From Cylindrospermum stagnale PCC 7417 (GTDB taxonomy: Bacteria; Cyanobacteriota; Cyanobacteriia; Cyanobacteriales; Nostocaceae): a DNA stretch of 64,000 nucleotides. How positions within the stretch are numbered: the first letter of the stretch is position 1; each line of letters begins with the position of its first letter. The stretch is from assembly GCF_000317535.1 (NCBI RefSeq), contig NC_019757.1, forward strand, positions 657,001-721,000, written 5' to 3'. This document shows positions 52,096-62,055 of the stretch, piece by piece. Under the pieces are notes generated by a model. The model made no database searches. It was not told the DNA's origin and was given only the letters and a program-made list of their open reading frames with translations. The translations under genes were made by a program, and so were the position numbers.

Positions 52096-53565
52096 ATGAA
52101 TACTGAGAGATTTAAAAAGTTTACAATTTTGCATTCCAATGATATGCACGGAGACTTTTTAGCAGAGGCAACGGGTATAGCAGAAGGTCATGCTATTGGT
52201 GGAATGTCGCTGCTTTCTGGATATATAAATCAGGTGCGTCAGGAAGAGAAAAACGTACTTTTTGTCATCGCGGGTGATATGCTCCAAGGCTCTATGATTG
52301 ATACCGAATACAAAGGTATTTCAACTATGGAAATTATGAATTACCTGGCTCCTGACGTAGTGACTTTGGGGAACCACGAATTAGATTATGGGTTGCCTCA
52401 CTTACTTTTTCTAGAAAAGATGGCTAATTTTCCTATAGTCAATGCCAACCTATATATTAAAAAGTATAACAAACGCTTGATGAATCCTTATCTAATCCTA
52501 AATGTAGATGGATTCGATATCATGTTCATCGGAATTGTGACTGAAGAAGCTCTGAGGACATTAAAACGTGATAGCAGTATTGGCACTTTTGTCAGCCTTG
52601 AAGATGCGGCAGCAGAAGTTGGCAAGATTTGTAATGCCTACAAAAATGATGACATTGACCTAACAATTATTCTGACGCACATCGGTTTTGAAGAAGATAA
52701 AAAATTAGCAGCAATGCTAAACCCAGAATGGGGTGTGGATCTGATAATTGGGGGACACTCCCATACATTTTTAGAACAACCTGCCCAAGTCAACAATATT
52801 CTAATCGCACAAGCTGGAGTTGGCACAGACCAGATTGGACGTTTCGATATTGTAGTAGATGACGATACTAACAGCATTGTAGAATGGAAGTGGCAACTTC
52901 TGCCTGTGGATAGCAATTTGGCACAACCAGATCCCAATATCGAGAATCTGATTGCTACTTTCAAAGAAGAAGTTGACCGCAAGTATAATCGACTGGTTGG
53001 ACGATTAGCACGTAAATTAACCCATCCTAAGCGTGAAGAAGAAACTGAATTGGGTAACTTAATTGCTGATATTATTGCCCAACAAGATATGTTAGATGTA
53101 GTTTTTGTAGCGAGTGGTGCAATCCGGGGAACGGAATTAGGTCCTCTAGTTACATTGAGCGATCTAAAAAAGGTTTACCCTTACGACGATACTCTTTATA
53201 AGTTTACAGTTAGCGGGGTACATCTCACAAAGATATTTACACATATTATGAGACCCGAAAACCGAGCACCAGGTGGAAGTGAGTATTTCCAGCTAAATAA
53301 AGGTATTAAGGCGGTTTACAATGATGCCCTGCATAGGATTGAATCTTTGAGCATTAATGGACAATCCATACAAGAGGATCATCAATACACTATATGTATG
53401 GATGGCTATCGTTACCAAAATTCCGAGCGAAATTTAGATATAACACATCAAGAATTAGGTAATTCAAAGGTAATCACAACATCCTGCCAGGATGTCCTAG
53501 AAGAATTCTTTGGACATCATCAAAATATTAACAGCCATATCGAAGGAAGATTGATATACAAATAG
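52096..53565 (+). CDS. 5'-nucleotidase/metallophosphatase (UshA-like)
   Basis: A 489-residue two-domain enzyme. The N-terminal metallophosphatase domain has HSNDMHG (11-18 region), AGDMLQG, GNHELDYG, THIGFEED and GGHSH, giving the two-metal site. The C-terminal substrate domain contains DLKKVYPYDDTLYKF and GGSEYFQLNKG. It should hydrolyse nucleoside 5'-phosphates or cyclic nucleotides. Notably there is no signal peptide, so it may be cytosolic, unlike UshA. GGAG lies 8 bases before the ATG. Followed by a nucleoside hydrolase gene 340 bases downstream. Confidence 0.9.
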   Translation: MNTERFKKFTILHSNDMHGDFLAEATGIAEGHAIGGMSLLSGYINQVRQEEKNVLFVIAGDMLQGSMIDTEYKGISTMEIMNYLAPDVVTLGNHELDYGLPHLLFLEKMANFPIVNANLYIKKYNKRLMNPYLILNVDGFDIMFIGIVTEEALRTLKRDSSIGTFVSLEDAAAEVGKICNAYKNDDIDLTIILTHIGFEEDKKLAAMLNPEWGVDLIIGGHSHTFLEQPAQVNNILIAQAGVGTDQIGRFDIVVDDDTNSIVEWKWQLLPVDSNLAQPDPNIENLIATFKEEVDRKYNRLVGRLARKLTHPKREEETELGNLIADIIAQQDMLDVVFVASGAIRGTELGPLVTLSDLKKVYPYDDTLYKFTVSGVHLTKIFTHIMRPENRAPGGSEYFQLNKGIKAVYNDALHRIESLSINGQSIQEDHQYTICMDGYRYQNSERNLDITHQELGNSKVITTSCQDVLEEFFGHHQNINSHIEGRLIYK

Positions 53566-53623
53566 CAGGATTTGAGTAAAGATTCAGAATTGAGAATTCG
53601 GAAGACTCTGATACCCAAGCCTA

Positions 53624-53777
53624 AGAGGATATCTGATTCGGATCACAATTGATCGATATCCCCCTAAAACCCCTTTTTAAGGCAGGCAAAAACTTCTCAA
53701 AGTCCCCCTTTATAAGGGGAATTTAGGGAGATCTACGAGTGTTTGATTGATCACAAACAACTTTTCAGATTTCCTCT
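53624..53777. mobile_element. MITE-like element (copy R7)
   Basis: 154 bp with terminal inverted repeats AGAGGATATCTGA / TCAGATTTCCTCT (12 of 13 matching), and inside a palindromic core CCCCCTAAAACCCCTTTTTA ... AAGTCCCCCTTTATAAGGGG. It is flanked by TA on the left and AA on the right, as in other copies. It fills much of the gap between the nucleotidase and nucleoside hydrolase genes. Confidence 0.7.
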
Positions 53778-53906
53778 AATAATTAACGATAAAATCAAGA
53801 AGCAATAGCACGCTTGATTTTCTAATAATTCTGTATTCTGACTTCTGAATTATTTCTGTTAAAAGGTTTAGTTCCCTACCATTCTTAAACAAAAGGAGTA
53901 ACGAGC

Positions 53907-54893
53907 ATGACAATCCTTCAAAGTCAGCCCATCCCCGTGCTGGTGGATACAGACGGAGGTGTTGATGATGCCTTAGCGCTGATTATGGCATTGAACTCAC
54001 CACAATTAGACCTGAAAGCAATTACCGTTTTAGCTGGTAATATCCATGTAGACCAAGCGGCTAATAATGTATTGCGGGTAATGAGCATTGTCCAACCAAA
54101 TACCTTACCCATTGTTGCTAAAGGCTGTGAAAAACCACTGGTTAAACAGCCGTTTAATGCCGCAGGTATTCATGGCGCAGATGGGCTTGGTGAATTAGAT
54201 CAATTTAAAGAAGCTGATGGCACAGCCCGCTATCCTAAACTGACGATTGAAGCATCTACAGAGAATGCTATTGATGTCATTCTCAAGGCAGCACAAGAGT
54301 ACGGCGACAGTCTAAATATTGTGGCTTTGGGTCCACTAACTAATTTAGCAACAGCAATTCAAAAAGATGCCGCCACGATGAAAAAAATAGGACGAATTAT
54401 CATCATGGGCGGGGCTGTTACCGTACCTGGAAATATTACGGCTGCGGCTGAATTTAATTTTTTTGTAGATCCTGATGCAGCTCAAATCGTAATGGAGTCA
54501 GGGATTCCCCTCACTTTAGTAGGTTTAGATGTGGCGATGAAAGCCCCTTTACCGCGCCAAGTTGTTGAAGATAATTTACAGCGCCGCCCTTCAAAACTTA
54601 CCCAGTTTATTGCCGATTGCACTGGAATTTATATGGCTTTCTATCGAGATAATGAAGGCTTTTACGGTTGTTATTTACATGATCCTTTGGCGATGGCAGT
54701 CGCTATCGATCCGAGTCTGGTAAAGACTGAATTATTCTATATGATGGTCGAAACCGAAGGACGATTTACCACTGGGTTATCACTGGTAGATCGGCGTGAT
54801 CGCCGAGATGAGAAAACCAATCCACCTAATGTAGAAGCCTGTTTAGATGTTGATACCGAACAGTTTTTAAAGCTGTTTGATCAACTTGTCTGA
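53907..54893 (+). CDS. Nucleoside hydrolase (IU-NH family)
   Basis: A 328-residue protein with the Ca-binding N-terminal motif VDTDGGVDDALAL (Asp14, Asp16, Asp20, Asp21; the usual Pro of DTDPG is Gly) and further family elements HGADGLGE, IVALGPLTNLA, IIIMGGAV and AAEFNFFVDPDAA. It splits a nucleoside into ribose and base. An AAAGGAG site lies 7 bases upstream of the ATG. With the adjacent 5'-nucleotidase it forms a complete nucleotide-to-base degradation route. Confidence 0.92.
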   Translation: MTILQSQPIPVLVDTDGGVDDALALIMALNSPQLDLKAITVLAGNIHVDQAANNVLRVMSIVQPNTLPIVAKGCEKPLVKQPFNAAGIHGADGLGELDQFKEADGTARYPKLTIEASTENAIDVILKAAQEYGDSLNIVALGPLTNLATAIQKDAATMKKIGRIIIMGGAVTVPGNITAAAEFNFFVDPDAAQIVMESGIPLTLVGLDVAMKAPLPRQVVEDNLQRRPSKLTQFIADCTGIYMAFYRDNEGFYGCYLHDPLAMAVAIDPSLVKTELFYMMVETEGRFTTGLSLVDRRDRRDEKTNPPNVEACLDVDTEQFLKLFDQLV

Positions 54894-55035
54894 TATCTGA
54901 TATCTTGCACCAACCTCAGAAATAGAATTTATACTTTTTTGTCGGTCTATTTGGTTTGGTAGAATTGTTTGAAAAACATTCCCAGATCCGCGACTTATCT
55001 AGAAAGTCGGAATCTGAGCCATAGATGTTAGCGGC

Positions 55036-55139
55036 TCCCCGAACGGGGGACTTTAAGAACTTTTCCCCCCTTTTTTAAGGGGGGCTAGGGGGGATCTCGA
55101 TCAATTCTGATACGAATCAGACATCCTCTAAGTGTAGAT
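55036..55139. mobile_element. MITE-like element, right part (copy R8)
   Basis: CCCCGAACGGGGGACTTTAA, CCCCCCTTTTTTAAGGGGGG, then GATCTCGATCAATTCTGA and the end GAATCAGACATCCTCT. The right end is the inverted counterpart of the left end of R7. The left end is not recognisable. It lies in the 360-base gap 54894-55254, which otherwise shows only an AT-rich promoter-like stretch. Confidence 0.6.
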
Positions 55140-55254
55140 TGGTATAGAATTGCTCAGATTCTGCTTTTGTAATAAACCGCAAAGAGCGCAAAGAGAAGAA
55201 TAGAATAAGAAAAGTAATATTTTAAGTAATAATTATTTGGCATTACTATAGAAT

Positions 55255-58200
55255 ATGAACATGAAAAATTTTATCCAATTAATATTTGTTTTCACCCTTG
55301 TATTAGCCTTGGCAGGTTGCAATTTAGTTGGTATTAAACCAGGCAAAGAACAACTACCAGCAGTTTCTCAACTCACACCGCCAAATTTACCAGACTGGAT
55401 TGAACAAATTAGCCCCTTAGGAGATGCGAAACCCCTGAGTCAAATTCGCATCAGGTTTAAAGAGGCTTTAATTCCTGTTGAAAGTTTAGATAGTCCAGAA
55501 CAGCAGCAGTTGCTATCTAAATTTGCACTTTGGCCGCCTTTACCCGGTAGCTTTAGATTTTTAACACCGCGCATGGTGGGATTTCAAGCTGATAAAGCTT
55601 TGCCAAAAGCCACCAGATTTCAAGTTACACTCAAATCAGGTTTAGCAGATTTAAAAAATCACCGCTTAGATAAAGATTTAGCTTGGACTTTTAATACTGA
55701 ATCTATCGCCCTGACTAACTTACCAGGTATTAACCCAATTGAAAAAGGCGATATAGAACCGATTGATTTACAGCCTAAGTTGCAATTTAACTCAAATTTA
55801 GAACTAGATTTAGCTTCAGTGCAAGAGCATTTACAGCTAATTTCAGAAGATAAAAAAAAGGTTGTGCGCTTCAAGGTAGAATTAGCCAAAGAAGAAAAAC
55901 TAGAAAATGAATATCCTTTAGAAAAACTTGACCCTTCAGCCCGCAATTGGATTTATCATCTCATTCCTCAGCAAAATCTTGAAAAGGCTACCCGTTATCG
56001 CTTACAATTCTCTCCGGGTATACTACCTGCTTATGGTAATCTCCCTAGTGAAAAGGAGTTTGTTACTAAATTAGCAACTTATTCGCCTTTGGCATTTCAG
56101 AAAATTAACTATTATGGACAGCCAGATGCAGGGGGAACTTATGGCAGATTTGTTAAAGGCAGTCCACAGCTAGAATTTAATAATATTTTGGTAGCAGATT
56201 CAGCCAAAGAAAATATAAAAATTAATCCCGCACCTAAAGCAATTTCTCGAACTCTTCAAATCAACGACGAAGATAGAATTGTCACTATTAATCCTTATGC
56301 CTTAGAACCAGACAAAACTTATACAATTACTATTGGCGCTAATCTCAAAGATAAGTTTGGGCAGACTTTGGGTAAACCTCTCACTCTCAAGTATGATACT
56401 GGCGATTTAGCGGGGGATATCTGGGCACCGGCAGAGTTAAATATTTTTCCCACTGGCAAAGATTTACAGCTAAATATTAATACAGTAAATCTGCCAGAAG
56501 CAAAATACAAAGCAGCTTATCGAGTAGTGCAGCCAACAGATTTAGTTTATTTCAAAAATGGGAATGATTTATTACCAAAAACTGCTGAATGGCAAAGCTT
56601 CAAGGTATCAGGTAAGAAAAATCAATCAGTTGATATAACTGTTCCCCTGCGAGAAAAAATTGGCGCTGCTACGGGAATGTTAGCTTATGGAGTGCAAGCA
56701 CGCACTAATAAATATCAGGAGAATGGTAAGGAATTGTGGCGAGAACCCACGACTTTTGGCTTGGTGGAATTAACGAATTTGGGCGTATTTACTCAGTGGT
56801 TTCCAGAGTCGGGATTAATTCGCGTTAATCATCTAGCTGATGGTTCGCCTGTGAAAGCGGCTGCTGTTGAAATATATCAATCAAAGTTAGATGCAAAATC
56901 TCGTCCTCAAGCTTTACCATGTGCTACAGGTAAAACTGATGAAAATGGATTTTTTAGAATTCAGCGTCAGGATTTACAGCAATGTTTTGCAGATAAACCA
57001 AGCTTTGTTAAAGCACCAGAGTTGTTAGTAATTGCCCGTGAAAATCAAGATTGGGCATTTGCTAGAACTGAAGAATATAGTGGTGTTTATGGCTATGGTA
57101 TTGATGCTGGTTGGCAAGATGGCAAGCCAGCATCGCGAGGGGTGATTTTTTCAGATAGACAGTTATATCAGCCAGGGGAAAAAGCTTGGTTAACTGGTTT
57201 TGCTGACTATTTAGAAAATGGCGCAATTAATCAAGATAAAAATGCAGTTTATCAAGTAAGTTTGGTAAATCCCGATGGACAAAAGACAGATTTAGGTACG
57301 CAAACTACAAATGAGTTTGGCACGTTTTCTCTAGAGTTACCAATCAAGACTAATCAACGTTTAGGCTACTATAATATCCAGGCGAAGGGGAAGGAGGGGA
57401 AAGAAATTTCGGGAGAATTTAGGGTAGCTGAGTTTAAACCGCCTAATTTTAAAGTTGAACTCAATTTAGATAAAGAATTTGCTCTGATTGATGAAAAAGT
57501 TGCGGCGAAGGCAGCAAGTAATTATTTATTTGGTGCGCCTGTGGAAGGAGGAGAAGCGAAATATTTTATTACGCGCCAGCAGGCTAATTTTATTCCCAAA
57601 GGTTGGGAGGAATTTAATTTTGGTAGACAATGGTTTTGGCCAGAAGAAAGTCCTTCGATTCCTGCTGATGTGTTGCAAACTAATACTCAGCTAGATGCTA
57701 ATGGTAAAAGTAGTCAAACTGTAACGGTGGCTAAGGATTTACCTTATCCGATGACTTACCGGGTGGATGTGCAAGTTGCAGATGTTTCTAATCTGTCTGT
57801 GGCGAATTCTCAAAGTTTTACAGCTTTACCAAGTAATCGGCTGATTGGGTTAAAAAGTAATTTTGTGGCTGATGCTGGGAAGGCTTTTCCTGTTGAAGTT
57901 ATTGTAACTGAACCGACGGGGAAAGTTTTAGAGGGACAACGGGTGCGGCTGGAATTACAACAGATGAAATATAGCAGCGTTACCCAGTCGGTGGAAGGTA
58001 GTCAAACGCCAAAAAACCAAGTTGAATATAAGACTGTTTCCCAAACAGAAATTACATCTGCTAGCAATCCACAATCAGTAAATTTGACGCCAACTGAATC
58101 GGGTTCTTACCGCATCAGGGCTAATTTTAGGGATGGCAAAGATGAATTAAGCGCTACAGATTTACAAATTTGGGCTACTGGAGAAAATCCCGTGTTTTGG

Positions 58201-60969
58201 GGTTCGACTGAAAAAGATGTTCTGGAAGTTAAGCTGGATAAAAAAGAGTTTAAACCTGGTGATACTGCAACGGCATTAATTCAATCTCCTTATCCCGAAG
58301 CAGAGTTGTATTTTGCGGTGATTAAAGATAAAACTCTCTATCAGCAGATTGTTAAAGTTAAGGGAGGCGCACCACAAATTCAGTTTCAAGTTACGCCGGA
58401 AATGTTGCCAAATGCAGCGGTTGAAGCTGTGTTAGTTAGGCAAGGTAAACCAATTAATCAAGTGGAACCTGGGAATTTAGATAATTTAGTACGCATTGGC
58501 TTTGCACCTTTTAAAGTTAATTTGGCTGATAAGTATTTAAAAGTGCAAGTTAACCCGGTTCTTGCTTCTCTGGAACCTGGTGCTGAAGAAACTGTTCAAT
58601 TGGAATTAAAAGATATTCAGGGAAGTCCCGCCAAAGGACAGTTTACTGTTATGGTGGTGAATGAGGCGGTGTTACAACTTTCTGGTTATCGTCCGCCAAA
58701 TTTGGTAGATACTGTATATGCTGAACAGCCGATATCTACGCGCTTTAATGATAATCGCCGGGATGTGAGATTAGCACCACAACTTGCAAGTTTACCTAAA
58801 GGTTGGGGTTATGGCGGTGGGTTGTCAAGTGGTGCAGCAAATACTCGTACTCGTAAAGATTTCCAAGCTTTAGCTTATTACAATGGTTCGGTGATAACTG
58901 ATGCTGAGGGTAAGGCGATAATTACCTTTAAATTACCGGATGATTTAACTACATGGCGGGTGATGGCTGTGGCTACTGATGGAAATCTGCGTTTTGGGAA
59001 TGGGGAAAAGACTTTTATCACGACAAAGCCACTTTTAACTAATGCTATTTTGCCACAGTTCGCTCGGATTGGCGATCGCATTCAAGCAGGTTTATCAGTC
59101 ACCAACACCACTGGTACTACCGGAAATTTGGCAATTAATGGCGAACTTAGCGGGAATCTGAAGTTTACCGAAAATAACCCCACATCTGCAACCTTGCAAA
59201 CCAAAGCTGAAACCGCAACTCACGCTTATCGCTTTCCAATGGTGGCGGGTAATGCGGGAGTTAGTCAAGTTCGCTTTACCACTCAGCTAAATGGTACAGC
59301 AGATGCTTTTGAAGTACCTTTAGAAATTAAGCCGCTGGAAATCACAGAACAAGTTATAGAAACTGGTGTTACGGATAAGCAGGTAAAAATACCTCTGAAT
59401 GTTGACAAAAATGTCTTCCCAGAAGCGGGAGGTTTAGATATTCAGTTAGCGAGTACTTTAATTCCCGAAATTAAAGCACCCGCAAAACAGGTTTTAGGAG
59501 ATGAAGATTTACCATTTACAGAACCTGCTGCAAGTCAATTGTTAATTGCTGCTAATCTGCAAACTCTAGCGCAAAAGTATAATCAGACATTTGCTGAATT
59601 TAATCCTCAAAACCAAGCAAAGCTAGCAATTGAACAATTGCAAAAACTCCAACTCGCTGATAATGGTTTTGCAAGTTTTCCCGGACAAGAAAAATCTGAT
59701 CCTTGGGTTTCTCCCTACGCAGCAGAATCTCTAGCTAAAGCCAATCAGGTGTTCCCTGGTTTAGTAAATTCGGGAATGCTAAATCGCCTCAAGGCTTATT
59801 TGCAAACAGTTCTCGCAAATCCAGGACAATACGAATATTGTAAACAAAAACTTTGTAAAAATCAACTGCAACTCAATTCCTTGATAGCTTTAGCAGAATT
59901 GGGAGACAAACGCAATAGTTTTCTCTCAGATATTTATCAACAGCGCGAAGCTTTTGATTTAGTCACACAAATAAAACTAGCGCGATACTTATCTCAGTTT
60001 CCTGAATGGCAAGATGAAGCGCAAATTATGCGAGTTCAGTTGCAAAAAAATATTTATGAAACTGGACGCGCAGCAGTTGTGAATTTACCTGCTAGTTGGG
60101 GATGGATGAGTTCAAATACTTCAACCCAGGCGCAAGCTTTACGGTTATTTATTGCCCAAAAAGCTAAACCAGAAATTATTGATAAGTTATTGCAAAGCCT
60201 TCTGGCACTCCGCCGCAATGGTACATGGCAAAATAGTTATAATAACGCCCAAGCCTTCACAGCTTTGGTGGAATATAGCCAACTACAACCCACACCGCCT
60301 AATTTTATCGCTACGGTAAAATTAGCTGGTAAAAAGTTAGGCGAAAACCGTTTTGATGGTTACAAAAATCCTAGTTTAAGTTTGAATGTAGCGATGGATA
60401 AATTACCTCGTGGGCGTCACGATTTGCTGCTGCAAAAATCTGGTAAAGGTAATTTACATTATTTAGTCGCTTATGAATATCGCTTGCAAGGTAATCAACC
60501 AGGGAGGTTCAATGGTTTACGAGTAACACGAGAAATTAGCAAAGTCGGTGAAGAAAAGATATTGCAAAAATTAGGACTTTATGCTAAAGATAAGCCTTTA
60601 ACTTTACAGCCTGGACAAGTATTTGATATAGGTTTGGAAGTGATTGCTGATCATCCTGTGGAACATTTGGTGATGACAGATCCCCTACCCGCAGGATTTG
60701 AAGCGGTGGATGAGAGTTTTCAAACCTCTACATCTGCATTGCAGACAAAAACCGACAATTGGCAACTTGGGTTTAAAACAATATATCGCGATCGCATTTT
60801 AGCCTATGCAGATCACCTCGAACCCGGAGTTTACAGCCTCCATTACTTGGTGCGTTCCGTTACTCCCGGTACATTCCTCTGGCCTGGTGCTGAAGTTCAT
60901 CTGCAATATGCACCAGAAGAATTTGGACGCACTGGCGATTCTACATTAGTACTAGACGAAACTAAGTAG
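55255..60969 (+). CDS. Alpha-2-macroglobulin-like lipoprotein
   Basis: A 1904-residue protein. The signal with lipobox LALAGC (Cys22) anchors it to a membrane. Bacterial macroglobulin domains follow (MG1-like Ig domains, PLGDAKPLSQIRIRF from about 55; YQPGEKAWLTGFADYL and GYYNIQAKGK mark the MG3-MG4 part). The A2M core (about 1200-1330: LPDDLTTWRVMAVATDGNLR, TTKPLLTNAILPQFARIGD) and the thioester-domain helices (about 1410-1700) come next. The thioester motif CxEQ, however, is absent (the corresponding part reads VLGDEDLPFTEPAASQ). Bacterial relatives trap proteases in the periplasm or at the surface. Here trapping without a thioester, or another periplasmic role, is implied. Confidence 0.9.
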   Translation: MNMKNFIQLIFVFTLVLALAGCNLVGIKPGKEQLPAVSQLTPPNLPDWIEQISPLGDAKPLSQIRIRFKEALIPVESLDSPEQQQLLSKFALWPPLPGSFRFLTPRMVGFQADKALPKATRFQVTLKSGLADLKNHRLDKDLAWTFNTESIALTNLPGINPIEKGDIEPIDLQPKLQFNSNLELDLASVQEHLQLISEDKKKVVRFKVELAKEEKLENEYPLEKLDPSARNWIYHLIPQQNLEKATRYRLQFSPGILPAYGNLPSEKEFVTKLATYSPLAFQKINYYGQPDAGGTYGRFVKGSPQLEFNNILVADSAKENIKINPAPKAISRTLQINDEDRIVTINPYALEPDKTYTITIGANLKDKFGQTLGKPLTLKYDTGDLAGDIWAPAELNIFPTGKDLQLNINTVNLPEAKYKAAYRVVQPTDLVYFKNGNDLLPKTAEWQSFKVSGKKNQSVDITVPLREKIGAATGMLAYGVQARTNKYQENGKELWREPTTFGLVELTNLGVFTQWFPESGLIRVNHLADGSPVKAAAVEIYQSKLDAKSRPQALPCATGKTDENGFFRIQRQDLQQCFADKPSFVKAPELLVIARENQDWAFARTEEYSGVYGYGIDAGWQDGKPASRGVIFSDRQLYQPGEKAWLTGFADYLENGAINQDKNAVYQVSLVNPDGQKTDLGTQTTNEFGTFSLELPIKTNQRLGYYNIQAKGKEGKEISGEFRVAEFKPPNFKVELNLDKEFALIDEKVAAKAASNYLFGAPVEGGEAKYFITRQQANFIPKGWEEFNFGRQWFWPEESPSIPADVLQTNTQLDANGKSSQTVTVAKDLPYPMTYRVDVQVADVSNLSVANSQSFTALPSNRLIGLKSNFVADAGKAFPVEVIVTEPTGKVLEGQRVRLELQQMKYSSVTQSVEGSQTPKNQVEYKTVSQTEITSASNPQSVNLTPTESGSYRIRANFRDGKDELSATDLQIWATGENPVFWGSTEKDVLEVKLDKKEFKPGDTATALIQSPYPEAELYFAVIKDKTLYQQIVKVKGGAPQIQFQVTPEMLPNAAVEAVLVRQGKPINQVEPGNLDNLVRIGFAPFKVNLADKYLKVQVNPVLASLEPGAEETVQLELKDIQGSPAKGQFTVMVVNEAVLQLSGYRPPNLVDTVYAEQPISTRFNDNRRDVRLAPQLASLPKGWGYGGGLSSGAANTRTRKDFQALAYYNGSVITDAEGKAIITFKLPDDLTTWRVMAVATDGNLRFGNGEKTFITTKPLLTNAILPQFARIGDRIQAGLSVTNTTGTTGNLAINGELSGNLKFTENNPTSATLQTKAETATHAYRFPMVAGNAGVSQVRFTTQLNGTADAFEVPLEIKPLEITEQVIETGVTDKQVKIPLNVDKNVFPEAGGLDIQLASTLIPEIKAPAKQVLGDEDLPFTEPAASQLLIAANLQTLAQKYNQTFAEFNPQNQAKLAIEQLQKLQLADNGFASFPGQEKSDPWVSPYAAESLAKANQVFPGLVNSGMLNRLKAYLQTVLANPGQYEYCKQKLCKNQLQLNSLIALAELGDKRNSFLSDIYQQREAFDLVTQIKLARYLSQFPEWQDEAQIMRVQLQKNIYETGRAAVVNLPASWGWMSSNTSTQAQALRLFIAQKAKPEIIDKLLQSLLALRRNGTWQNSYNNAQAFTALVEYSQLQPTPPNFIATVKLAGKKLGENRFDGYKNPSLSLNVAMDKLPRGRHDLLLQKSGKGNLHYLVAYEYRLQGNQPGRFNGLRVTREISKVGEEKILQKLGLYAKDKPLTLQPGQVFDIGLEVIADHPVEHLVMTDPLPAGFEAVDESFQTSTSALQTKTDNWQLGFKTIYRDRILAYADHLEPGVYSLHYLVRSVTPGTFLWPGAEVHLQYAPEEFGRTGDSTLVLDETK

Positions 60970-60972
60970 TAG

Positions 60973-60996
60973 GGTGCGTTCCCAACGCACCGTTTT
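60973..60996 (+). terminator. Hairpin after the macroglobulin gene
   Basis: GGTGCGTT, loop CCC, AACGCACC followed by GTTTT, 3 bases after the stop codon. The same stem follows the ABC ATPase gene at 33295. Confidence 0.65.
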
Positions 60997-61043
60997 CAAG
61001 ATTGGTGCATAAAGTTTTGCATTTTATTTAATTCACGATTTTA

Positions 61044-61421
61044 AGAGGATGTTTCAAAAGTTATTAGTGATATATCAAAGACTTGTAGATCCCCCTAAAT
61101 CCCCCTTAAAAAGGGGGACTTTAAGAATTTCTTGCCCAATCTCAAGGAGACTTTAAGAATTTATTGCTCATTTTCCAGGGGACTTTAAGAATTTATTGCT
61201 CATTTTCCAGGGGACTTTAAGAATTTCTTGCCCAATCTCAAGGAGACTTTAAGAATTTCTTGCCCAATCTCAAGGAGACTTTAAGAATTTCTTGCCCAAT
61301 CTCAAGGAGACTTTAAGAATTTCTTGCCCAATCTCAAGGAGACTTTAAGAATTTCTTGCCCCCCTTTTTAAGGGGGGTTGGGGGGATCTCGATACGACTT
61401 GACACTTTACAAAAATCCTCT
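61044..61421. mobile_element. MITE-like element with eight 32-bp tandem units (copy R9)
   Basis: 378 bp. The ends AGAGGATGTTTCAAAAGT and ACTTTACAAAAATCCTCT are inverted repeats (15 of 18). Inside, GATCCCCCTAAATCCCCCTT ... CCCCCTTTTTAAGGGGGGTT...GGGGGGATC frames eight units of 32 bp (core GACTTTAAGAATTTCTTGCC, starts at 61117, 61149, 61181, 61213, 61245, 61277, 61309 and 61341). Two neighbouring units carry the variant TATTGCTCATTTTCCAGG. No open frame for a transposase; it must be non-autonomous. Confidence 0.8.
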
Positions 61422-61456
61422 AAACAATTCAAAATTTACAACTGAAAAGGTGAATC

Positions 61457-62041
61457 ATGAAACTCAAAAACATCTTAATAATAGCTGCATTAGCAAGCAT
61501 TCCTTTTGTTACTCCTGCAACCCTCGCACAAAATCAAATCTGTCCCCAGTTAGCAGTAGTTGCCCCCTCACGACAAACCAAAATCATTCGCCAAGAAAAA
61601 TTTGCCTATAGCGTGAAAATCCCAAATAACTATAAAACAATGTCGCTTCATAGCAGCGAATTACTAATATTTGACCCCAATACTTTTACCCTGACGCAAT
61701 GTTTAATAAAAAGCAAAGCTGCTAGAGAATTTCCTGAACATATTTCTATATATGCAAAAGCTGTTAATTCTAAAAATCGTGATTTAGCCTATCTTGTGAG
61801 ACAAGAAAATCCTGGTGGAATTGAAAAAGTTGAAAACACCAAAGTTGCTAATCAAGCTGCTATCAGTTACACCGCAAACACTTTAGGATTCCAAAAAAGC
61901 GTTTCTTTCTTTACTCCCGACCGGAAAAATATAATTACTGTTTCGGCTCCCTTTAATATTAAACAAGGGCGACCAACTACTATCTTTAATCAAAAGGTAT
62001 TTGCTCAAGTTCTCTCTAGTTTTACTTTTACCCGTCGTTGA
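61457..62041 (+). CDS. Secreted protein of unknown function
   Basis: A 194-residue protein with a clear signal peptide (MKLKNILIIAALASIPFV... cleavage after TLAQ, near residue 26). The mature part is a mixed alpha/beta domain (QEKFAYSVKIPNNYKTMSLH, ISYTANTLGFQKSVSFFTPD) of a kind seen in many small cyanobacterial exported proteins (PsbP/DUF-like ligand folds), but I cannot name the family. AAGGTGA precedes the ATG. It converges with the kinase gene 14 bases away. Confidence 0.75.
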   Translation: MKLKNILIIAALASIPFVTPATLAQNQICPQLAVVAPSRQTKIIRQEKFAYSVKIPNNYKTMSLHSSELLIFDPNTFTLTQCLIKSKAAREFPEHISIYAKAVNSKNRDLAYLVRQENPGGIEKVENTKVANQAAISYTANTLGFQKSVSFFTPDRKNIITVSAPFNIKQGRPTTIFNQKVFAQVLSSFTFTRR

Positions 62042-62055
62042 GTTCTTTGATATCT

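Noticed and set aside
61117-61372. The 32-bp array as a CRISPR
   Set aside because: Units are contiguous without unique spacers, and they lie inside a palindrome-ended element. No cas gene is near. The same holds for the 33-bp array at 20508-20740.
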